A DNA stretch of 64,000 nucleotides from CAVQWT01 sp963717705 (lineage in GTDB: Bacteria > Pseudomonadota > Gammaproteobacteria > Burkholderiales > Casimicrobiaceae): assembly GCA_963717705.1 (NCBI GenBank), contig CAVQWT010000007.1, positions 72,602 to 136,601 on the forward strand, written 5' to 3'. Made by a program: the position numbers and the translations under genes. Positions 36,115 through 44,900 of this stretch are shown piece by piece. The first letter of the stretch is position 1. Each line of letters begins with the position of its first letter. The notes beneath the pieces were generated by a model. It had not been told where the DNA came from, made no database searches, and saw nothing but the letters and a program-made list of their open reading frames with translations.

Positions 36115-38565
36115 CTAACCCTTCTGCTTGCGGCCTTCCTCGTCGCGTTTCTGCTCGTCGCTGTCCTTGCCCGTGTCACCCGGCTTGCCGGCACCCTGCT
36201 TCGGGTTCTGGCCGCTCGGCCTTGGTTGCGGCGCCGCCTGCGGCTGCGGCTGAGGCTTCGGCGCCGCTTGCGGCTGCGGCTGAGGCTTCGGCACCGCTTG
36301 CGGCTGCGGCTGAGGCTTCGGCACCGCTTGCGGCTGCGGCTGAGGCTTCGGCGCCGCTTGCGGCTGTGATTCGCGCGGCGGAGGCGTGGGCGCGGCCGCC
36401 GGTGAACGCGGCTCGGCCTGCCTCGCGGGTGGCGCCGCCGGCTTGTCTTGCCGCGCGGGTTGCGCCGGAGGTTGTGCGGCCGGCGGGGGTGGAGCAGTCC
36501 TTGTCCGCTGCGACTGCTCGGGCTGCACCGACCGCTGCGGCGGGGGCTGCACTGCGGCTGGGGGTGGAGCCGCCTGGGTCGGCGGGGCGACCTTGGGCTC
36601 GGCCGGGCGCGGTGCCGGCAAGGGTGCGGGCGGGGATGCGGGGGGCCGGACGGCCGGGTCTCCGCCGCCGCGCTGCTCGGGTTTGCCGCGTTGCTCCGCT
36701 GGTCGTGCAGGCGACGCCGGAGGCACGGCCTGCGGTGGGGCCGCCCGGGACTGTGGCGCCGACGGGGACGGCACCGGCGGAGGCGCTACCGACTGGACCG
36801 GTGGTTGGGCCCGGCCGCGCTGGTCGTCCTTGCCGCGCTGTGCCGCCGGCGGTGCAGGCGGTAGCGCCGCTGGTGACGGCGCACCGGCTTGCGTCGGGGC
36901 GTCCGGTGCACGAGGCGCGCCGGGTTGCGCAGGCGCAGCGGGGGTGCTTCGGTCGTCGTTCTGTCCGCGCGCGGCGCCGGGCCTGGTGGCGTCCGTGACC
37001 TGCGGCGGGCGCATCGTGGGCGGGGCCGACTTCTCCGGCGCGACGACCTTCACCACAGGCGCCGGGGCGGCCGCGGCAGGCTTCAGGTTCTTGCGGGTGG
37101 CGTCGTCGAGCGGCGTCCCCGGCTTCGCTGAAAGCTCCTGCCGTTGCGCCGCGAACCCCGCCTGTGCCGCGGGCGGCGCACTGCGGGCAACGACCGGACG
37201 CTCGAACGCGCGCGACGGCGGCCTGCTGCCCGGCCCGGCGGCGCCATGCACGCTTCGCTCGATCGGAGCCACCGCGGCAACGAACGCCACCGGCGCGGCG
37301 GCGACGGCTTCCCGGGGCACCCGCACCGCGATCCTGGAAACGGACTGCGACTGCACGAACGCCGTGGTCGGCACGGCGACGACGGCGCCCGGCACCTCCC
37401 GGTTCGCGTAGACGACATTGGTGACGTTGGTGTTGTTGTAGTAGTTGTTGATGACGGTGGTGTTGACGACCGTGTTGCTGCGATTGATGTTCTCGAAGTA
37501 GCCGCGGCTGACCGGATACGACGGCCGATAGATTTCCCGCGGCCCCAGCGGGAACCACGCGACGCCGCCGACGTTGCCGCTGGATATCGCCAGCTGGAAG
37601 TTCCCGCCACCCACGAACGCGACCAGCGCCGGCGCATAGTACGCGCGGGTGCGGACCGGCCCAGGGACCCAACCCCAGGTCCCGCGCAGATTCGCCCAGC
37701 GGCCGTAATGGGAAACGGCGAAGCCCCAGGGCGCGTCGTCCACCCACGTCCATCCCCAGGGGTCGACCCATGCCCAATGCCCGTCGCGGTACGGCGCCCA
37801 CCCGGCGGCAACCCGGGTCGGGATCCAGACGTTGCCGTAAGTCGCATCGACGCGCCAGGTGCCGTTCGCGTCGAGATCCTGGTACCCGACCACGTCCTGC
37901 GACACGTAACGGGCGGACGCCGAGTTGTCGTAACTGCGGTCGCGGTCCGTCGACCAGCGATCGAACGCGTCGATCCGCGGCGCGTCGACGTACTGGTAGT
38001 CGCGCAGGCCGGTGCCGGCGAATCGATACGGCTGGCGCGAATCGATCACGTACGCCGCGCCTTCGCCGTAGACCTCGCCCTGGCCCTTGCGCACGACGAT
38101 GGTCGTGGCGCTGCCGTCGGGATCCACGGCGATCCGGTATTCGCCGGGTTGCCGCAGGGTGAAGGCGAGGTTGGGCGTATCGACCTCGAACGCCTGGTTC
38201 GGCTCGAGCCGCCGGACGCGGACGTTCATCTCCCCCTGCGTCAATTGCAGCTGGGCAATGCGGTCGTCGAGATTCAGGACCGACACGCCGGTGGCGCCGT
38301 TCATGCGGATCACCGCGCCGCCGACCTGGATTTCGACGCGCGACCCGGCGTCGGCCCACAGGCGGTCGCCGGTGGTCAACGGCCGGTTGATCGTCGCCTG
38401 CACCCAGTCGTCCTCGCCGGCAGGTGAAAAGCTGACCGCCCCCGACAGGTAGCCGACGCGCGCGACCCGCGACGGCGGGTCCGCGCTCGCGAGACCGCTG
38501 AAGGAAAGGACGGCGACGCAAGCCCCGACGGCGAAAAGCCGAAGCGCACAATGGTGCCTCTGCAT
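36115..38565 (-). CDS. FecR/DUF6600 domain protein with long Pro-rich tail
   Basis: An 816-residue exported protein: signal peptide (residues 1-28, ending ASA), a FecR-like domain (VGYLSGAVSFSPAGEDDWVQ, residues 37-150), and a Trp/Tyr-rich DUF6600 region with repeated short motifs (GHWAWVDPWGWTWVDDAPWGF, residues about 265-330). A disordered Pro/Ala/Gln-rich tail covers roughly the last 380 residues and includes four exact-length decapeptide repeats. It is probably an envelope or periplasmic protein; function unproven. Site C is upstream. Confidence 0.8.
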   Translation of the reverse strand: MQRHHCALRLFAVGACVAVLSFSGLASADPPSRVARVGYLSGAVSFSPAGEDDWVQATINRPLTTGDRLWADAGSRVEIQVGGAVIRMNGATGVSVLNLDDRIAQLQLTQGEMNVRVRRLEPNQAFEVDTPNLAFTLRQPGEYRIAVDPDGSATTIVVRKGQGEVYGEGAAYVIDSRQPYRFAGTGLRDYQYVDAPRIDAFDRWSTDRDRSYDNSASARYVSQDVVGYQDLDANGTWRVDATYGNVWIPTRVAAGWAPYRDGHWAWVDPWGWTWVDDAPWGFAVSHYGRWANLRGTWGWVPGPVRTRAYYAPALVAFVGGGNFQLAISSGNVGGVAWFPLGPREIYRPSYPVSRGYFENINRSNTVVNTTVINNYYNNTNVTNVVYANREVPGAVVAVPTTAFVQSQSVSRIAVRVPREAVAAAPVAFVAAVAPIERSVHGAAGPGSRPPSRAFERPVVARSAPPAAQAGFAAQRQELSAKPGTPLDDATRKNLKPAAAAPAPVVKVVAPEKSAPPTMRPPQVTDATRPGAARGQNDDRSTPAAPAQPGAPRAPDAPTQAGAPSPAALPPAPPAAQRGKDDQRGRAQPPVQSVAPPPVPSPSAPQSRAAPPQAVPPASPARPAEQRGKPEQRGGGDPAVRPPASPPAPLPAPRPAEPKVAPPTQAAPPPAAVQPPPQRSVQPEQSQRTRTAPPPPAAQPPAQPARQDKPAAPPARQAEPRSPAAAPTPPPRESQPQAAPKPQPQPQAVPKPQPQPQAVPKPQPQPQAAPKPQPQPQAAPQPRPSGQNPKQGAGKPGDTGKDSDEQKRDEEGRKQKG
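36241..36360. repeat. Four 30-bp tandem repeats in the DUF6600 gene
   Basis: Four units of exactly 30 bp, differing only at one or two positions, encode the decapeptide PKPQPQPQA(V/A) on the minus strand. Copy number is likely to vary between strains. Confidence 0.9.
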
Positions 38566-38643
38566 GATGACTCCTTCCGGGAGATTGCGTGACCCTGACC
38601 CGCGGATCGAGCCGGTTGGCGCAACTGCCCCTCGACGTCGGAA

Positions 38644-38685
38644 ACGTTACGGGGCGTGGCCGGGATCGTCTGTTCGGCAGCGCAC
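38644..38685 (-). promoter_or_regulatory. Class II Crp/Fnr-like promoter of the DUF6600 gene (site C)
   Basis: On the minus strand GTGCG-CTGC-CGAAC-AGAC, 18 bases, then TAACGT (38649-38644). The inferred start is near 38637, about 72 nt before the ATG. Confidence 0.65.
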
Positions 38686-38740
38686 GAATGCACTCGCCGC
38701 GCGCCAGGTTGCGAAGCCGTCGCGCGTGGCCCTGCCCTTT

Positions 38741-38782
38741 GTACGCCACCGAACAGAAGGAACCGGCGCCTGCCGTTAGTCT
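38741..38782 (+). promoter_or_regulatory. Class II Crp/Fnr-like promoter of the glucan synthase (site D)
   Basis: GTACG-CCAC-CGAAC-AGAA (38741-38758), 18 bases, then TAGTCT (38777-38782). It has one mismatch in a half-site and one in the AGAC flank but keeps the spacing. The inferred start is near 38789. Confidence 0.6.
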
Positions 38783-38956
38783 TGAAACGGGTGCCGTGTG
38801 GCGGGCGGGTGTCGGTGCGGACGTCGTTCTCCGCGGGGCGCGCGTCGCGCGACAAAGTGCGGGGTGTGGCGACGTGCCACAGGCGCGGCCTGCCCCGGGC
38901 ACATCGAATTCCGACGGGCTCCGTCAACCGGTGCGCCGACGACCAGGAAACCAGCG

Positions 38957-41900
38957 TTGAATGCGACCGGCCGCACCCTCTTTGAACGATTGCTCGAGAT
39001 CCCGGTGCGCTTCGGCCGCGGCGACTCGCCGCGGAAATTCGCCGACGACGAACCGCCGCTGCGATCGGAGCTGTTCAGCGCCGACCAGATGGAGCGGCAC
39101 GGCAGCGACCTCGCCGCGGCGCACCGGTTGGCGCCGGGCCGCGCCCCGGATCGCCTGCTGGCGCGGCTGGCGGAGAACGAACGCACGCTGCTCGAAGTCT
39201 GCGACCTGCTGACCGCGGCGATCGCGGCCAGCCGCCGCATCACGCCGGCCGCGGAATGGCTGCTCGACAATTTCTACCTGATCGACGAGCAGATCCGCAC
39301 GGCGAAGCGGCACCTGCCCAAGGGTTACAGCCGCGAGCTTCCCCGCCTGGCGCACGGGCCGTCGGCCGGGCTTCCGCGCGTCTACGACCTCGCGTTCGAG
39401 GTCATCGCGCACGGGGACGGCCGCGTCGACGCGGAGAGCCTCGCCCGCTTCGCGGCGGCCTACCAGACGGTGGCGCCGCTCAAGCTGGGGGAATTGTGGG
39501 CGATTCCCATCATGCTGCGGCTGGCGCTGATCGAAAACCTGCGCCGTGTCGGCGCCCGGATCGCCGCCGGCACCATCGACCGCAACCGCGCCGATGCCTG
39601 GGCGGACCAGATGACCGAGGTCGCGGAGCACGATCCCAACAACCTGATCCTGGTGATTGCCGACATGGCGCGGTCGAACCCGCCGATGGTGAGCTCGTTC
39701 GTCGCCGAACTCGCGCGCCGCCTGCAGGGACAGAGCGCCGCGCTCGCCCTGCCGCTCACCTGGATCGAGCAGCGGCTGTCCGAGCACGGTTTCTCGATCG
39801 AGCAGCTGGTGCAGTCGGAAACGCAGGAGCAGGCCGCGGTCCAGGTCTCGATCAGCAACACCATCGGCAGCCTGCGCTTCCTGGGCTCGATGGACTGGCG
39901 CGAGTTCGTCGAGTCGATGAGCGTCGTCGAGCAGAAGCTGCGGGAGGATCCGGGAGGACTCTACGGCCGGATGGACTTCGCGACCCGCGATCGCTACCGG
40001 CACGTCGTCGAGGAGATCGCGAAAGGCAGCCACCTGTCCGAAAGCGAGGTGGCGCGCAAGGCGATCCAGCTGGCCTACGAGGGCGCGGCCCCCGGGGCCG
40101 CCAGGGACGGCGACGACGATCGGACCGCCCACGTCGGCTTCTACCTCGTCGATCGCGGGCGATCCCGGCTGGAGCAGGCGGCGGCGATGCGCATGTCCGC
40201 CGCCGAGGCGAGCCGCAGGTTCGCACGGCGAATCCCGCTGCTGCTCTACCTCGGCGCGATCGCGGCCCTGACCGCGGTCATGACGGCGGGCCTCCTGGCG
40301 CTGGCGCACGGCGACGGGATTGCCGGCCCGCTGCTCGCGGCGCTCGGCATCGTCCTGCTGCTCGCCACCAGCCAGCTGGCGGTCGGGATCGTGAACTGGG
40401 TGGCGACCCTGCTGGTGCCGCCCCGACAGCTGCCGCGGATGGACTTCTCCCGCGGGCTCCCCGCGGAGGCGCGGACGCTGGTCGTGGTACCGACGTTTCT
40501 GAGCAGCGCCGAGGGCATCGAGAACCTGGTCGAGGCGCTCGAGGTCCGCTTCCTCGCCAATCGCGACGCCTGCCTGCATTTCGGACTGCTGACCGACTTC
40601 CACGACGCGGCGACGGAAGCGATGCCCGGCGACGACGCGCTGCTGCTGCTGGCACGCAAGGGGATCGACGCCCTGAACGAGAAGTACGGCCGCGCGCCGG
40701 ACCCGGACGGCAGCGTCGCGCCCGGCGACAGCTTTTTCCTCTTCCACCGTCCGCGCCGATGGAACGCCGGCGAACGCGTATGGATGGGCTACGAGCGCAA
40801 GCGCGGCAAGCTCGCCGAGCTGAACTCGCTGCTGCGCGGTGGCGGGAGCACCGGCTTCTCGCTCGTCGTCGGCGACCTGACCGCGCTGTCGGGCGTGAAA
40901 TACGTGATCACGCTCGACACCGACACCGAGCTTCCGCGCGACTCGGCACGGCAGTTCGTCGGCGCGATGGCGCATCCGCTCAATCGCGCACGCTTCGACG
41001 CATCGCGCAAGCGCACGGGCGCCGGGCTGGTGGCCGAAGGCTACGGGATCCTGCAGCCGCGGGTGAGCATCAGCCTTCCCGGCGCGAACCGCTCCTGGTA
41101 TGCGCGCCTGCACGGCGGCGATCCCGGCATCGACCCCTATACGCGCGCCGTCTCCGACGTCTACCAGGACGTGTTCGACGAGGGTTCGTTCATCGGCAAG
41201 GGAATCTACGACGTCGACGCGTTCGAGCAGGCGCTCGCCGGTCGTTTCCCCGAGAACCGGATCCTGAGCCACGACCTCCTCGAGGGCTGCTACGCGCGTT
41301 CGGGACTGCTGAGCGACGCCCAGCTGTACGAGGAGTTTCCGGCCACGTACCAGGCGGACATCCGGCGCCGGCACCGCTGGGTGCGCGGCGACTGGCAGCT
41401 CGCGGGCTGGCTGCTGGCGCGCGTGCCCGCGGCCGGCGCCGGCAAGGCGGTCAACCCGCTGTCGATGCTGTCGCAGTGGAAGCTCCTCGACAACCTGCGG
41501 CGCAGTCTCGTCCCCGCCGTGCTGACGCTGCTGCTGCTGCTCGGATGGGCCGTGCTGCCCCGCGCCTGGCTGTGGACGCTGGTGGTGATCGCGATCCTGT
41601 GGCTGCCCTCGGTGATCGCGTCGATCCTCGACCTGCTGCGCAAGCCGGACGAGATCCTGCTGCGGCAGCACCTCGCCTCCACCGCGGGCGTCGCCGCCCG
41701 GCACGGTGCCCAGGCGCTGCTGAACCTCGCCTTCCTGCCGTACGAGGCGGCGGTCAACCTCGACGCGATCGTGCGCACCGCGTGGCGAATTCTCGTCAGC
41801 CATCGGCGGCGGCTCGAGTGGAACCCGTCGGCGGCCGACGCGCGCGCGCCGTCCCCCGCCAACGGCGCCAGCCACCGCTCGGCGCTGGCGGAAGCGCTCG

Positions 41901-44900
41901 GGTCGATGTGGATCGCCCCGGCCATCGCCGTCGCCGCGACGATCCTGCTGGTCATCGCCGCCCCGCTCGCGCTCGCGGCGGCGGCGCCGGTGCTGCTGCT
42001 CTGGCTGGCCGCCCCGGCGATCGCCTGGTGGATCAGCCGTCCGCTGGCCCGCCGCGAAGCGCGCCTGACCATCGACCAGGCCCGCTTCCTGCGCAAACTG
42101 GCGCGAAGGACGTGGGCGTTCTTCGAGACGTTCGTCGGCCCGGACGATCACTGGCTGCCGCCGGACAACTGGCAGGAGCATCCGGTCGCCACCCTCGCGC
42201 ACCGCACGTCGCCGACCAACATGGGTTTCGCGCTGCTGGCCAACCTGACCGCCTCCGATTTCGGCTACATCCCGGCCGGGCAGCTGCTGCTGCGGACGGC
42301 GAACGCGCTGCGCACGATGAGCGCGATGGAACGCTACGAGGGCCACTTCTACAACTGGTACGACACCCGGTCGCTGAAGCCGCTGGCGCCGCTCTACGTC
42401 TCCGCGGTCGACAGCGGCAACCTGGCGGGTCACCTGCTGACGCTGCGGCCGGGCCTGCTGGCACTGGTCGATGCCCGGATCGTGGATCCGCAATGCTTCG
42501 ACGGGCTCGACGACACGCTGCGCACGCTCGTCGAGTGCGGCGGCGCAAGCGCGCCGCCGTCCGCCGTCCGCCTGCAGCGGGACCTGGAAACCGCGTACGA
42601 CTCGCGGCCCGTCACCATCGCCGCGGCGCATCGGTGGCTGGTCCGGATCGCCGCTCAGGTCGCCGAGGTGACCGCGCAGACGGCCGCGCCCGCTGTCCAT
42701 GTCGCGGATTCCGGTCCGGCCGGCACACCGGTTCCGGCCGGCGACGCGGCGTTCTGGGCCGATGCCCTCGTCCGCCAGTGCCGCATCCTGCAGGACGAGC
42801 TCGCGTTTCTCGTTCCGTGGATCGCGCTGCCCGCGGCACCGCCGGGGCTGGCCGACCCGACCCGCGATCGCGCGATCCCGACGCTGCGCGAGCTGGCGAC
42901 GCTCGACGCCGAGATGGCGCCGGCCCTCGAGCGAGCGCGGCTCGCCAGCGCGTCGCCGGCGGAAAGCGACTGGCTCGAGAGCCTCGCTCAGGCCGTCGCC
43001 GCGGCGAGCGCCCGCGCCACCGAGCGCATCGCGGAGATCGGGCGCCTGGCACGGCAATGCGACGAGCTGGCGACGATGGAGTACGACTTCCTGTACGACC
43101 GGGCGCGGCACCTGCTGGCCATCGGCTACAACGTCGCCGAACGCCGGCAGGATCCGAGCTACTACGACCTGCTCGCTTCGGAAGCGCGCTTCTCCAGCTT
43201 CGTCGCGATCGCGCAGGGCCAGTTGCCGCAGGAAAGCTGGTTCGCGCTCGGCCGCCTGCTCACCACCGCGGGCGGCCGGTCGGTGCTCCTGTCGTGGAGC
43301 GGGTCGATGTTCGAATACCTGATGCCGCTGCTGGTGATGCCCAGCTACGAGAACACGCTGCTCGACCAGACCTGTCGCCGGACCGTCGAGCGGCAGATCG
43401 CGTACGGCAAGCAGCGCGGGGTGCCGTGGGGCATCTCCGAGTGCGGCTACAACGCGGTCGATGCGAGCCTCAGCTACCAGTACCGCGCGTTCGGCGTGCC
43501 CGGCCTGGGGCTGAAACGCGGGCTCGCGGAGGACCTCGTCGTGGCGCCCTACGCCTCGGCACTCGCGCTGATGGTCGCGCCCGAGGAGTCGTGCCTCAAC
43601 CTGCAGCGGCTCGCCGCGGAGGGAATCGCCGGGCGATTCGGTCTCTACGAGGCCGTCGACTACACGCCGGCGCGCGTGCCGCGCGGACAGGCCAGCGTCG
43701 TCGTCCGGTCGTTCATGGCGCACCACCAGGGCATGATCCTGCTCTCGCTCGCGCACCTTCTGCTCGCCCGGCCGATGCAGAAGCGCTTCGAGTCGGACCC
43801 GCAGTTCAAGGCGACGCTGCTGCTGCTGCAGGAGCGCCCGCCCAAGGTCGCCTCGCTGTTCCTGCACCCCGCCGAGCTGTCCGCGATCGCAGGTGTTGCC
43901 GGCGGCCCGGAAGCGCCGGTGCGCGTCCTCGCCAGCCCCAACACGCCGATACCGGAAGTGCAGCTGCTGTCGAACGGCCGCTACCACGTGATGGTCACCA
44001 GCGCCGGCGGCGGCAGCAGCCGCTGGAAGGACCTCGCCCTCACGCGCTGGCGCGAGGACACCACCTGCGACAACTGGGGCACGTTCTGCTACATCCGCGA
44101 CGTGGCGAGCGGCGCGTTCTGGTCGGCGGCGCACCAGCCGACGCCCCGGCGCTCGGCCCACTACGAGGCCATCTTCACCGAGGCGCGCGCGGAGTTTCGC
44201 CGTCGCGACGACGACCTGGAAGCGCACACCGAGATCGTCGTCTCGCCCGAGGACGACATCGAGCTGCGCCGGCTGCGGATCACCAACCGCTCCCGCGTCC
44301 GACGGACGATCGACGTCACGAGCTATGCCGAAGTCGCCCTCTCGTCGGCGGCCGCCGACGCGCTGCACCCCGCGTTCTCCAACCTGTTCGTGCAGACCGA
44401 GATCGTTCCACCGCGCCGGGCCATCCTGTGCACGCGCCGGCCCCGCTCGCACGACGAGCAGGCGCCCTGGATGTTCCATCTCATGGTCGTGCACGGCTGC
44501 GACTCGCTCGAGGCTTCGTACGAGACGGACCGAGCGGCTTTCATCGGCCGCGGACGCACGGTCGCCGATCCGCAGGCAATGACCGACGCCGGGACGCTGT
44601 CCGGCAGCCAGGGCTCGGTGCTCGATCCGATCGTCGCGATCCGCCATCGGGTGACGCTCGATCCGCAGCAGACGGCCACGTTCGACATCGCGTCCGGCAT
44701 CTCCGACACCCGCGAAGGCGCGCTGGCCCTCGCGGCAAAGTACCAGGACCGCCATCTGGCCGACCGCGTCTTCGACCTGGCGTGGACGCACAGCTGGGTG
44801 ACGCTGCGGCAGATCAACGCGACCGAAGCCGACGCCCAGCTCTACGCGCGCCTCGCCAGCTCCATCATCTACGCCAACGCCTCGCTGCGCGCGGAAGCCG

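Larger units (their letters stand above)
38566..38956. other. Divergent 391-bp regulatory region
   Basis: The gap between the DUF6600 gene and the cyclic glucan synthase has no credible gene. It carries sites C and D, pointing outward to the two genes. The glucan synthase frame is open back to a GTG at 38798, but the added 53 residues look like untranslated sequence. Confidence 0.7.

Noticed and set aside
36241..36360. Tandem repeats as a CRISPR array
   Set aside because: The units are contiguous without spacers and encode a Pro-rich peptide in frame.
36176..38902. A 908-codon minus-strand frame overlapping the DUF6600 gene
   Set aside because: Frame-shifted shadow of the DUF6600 gene, without a signal peptide or domains.
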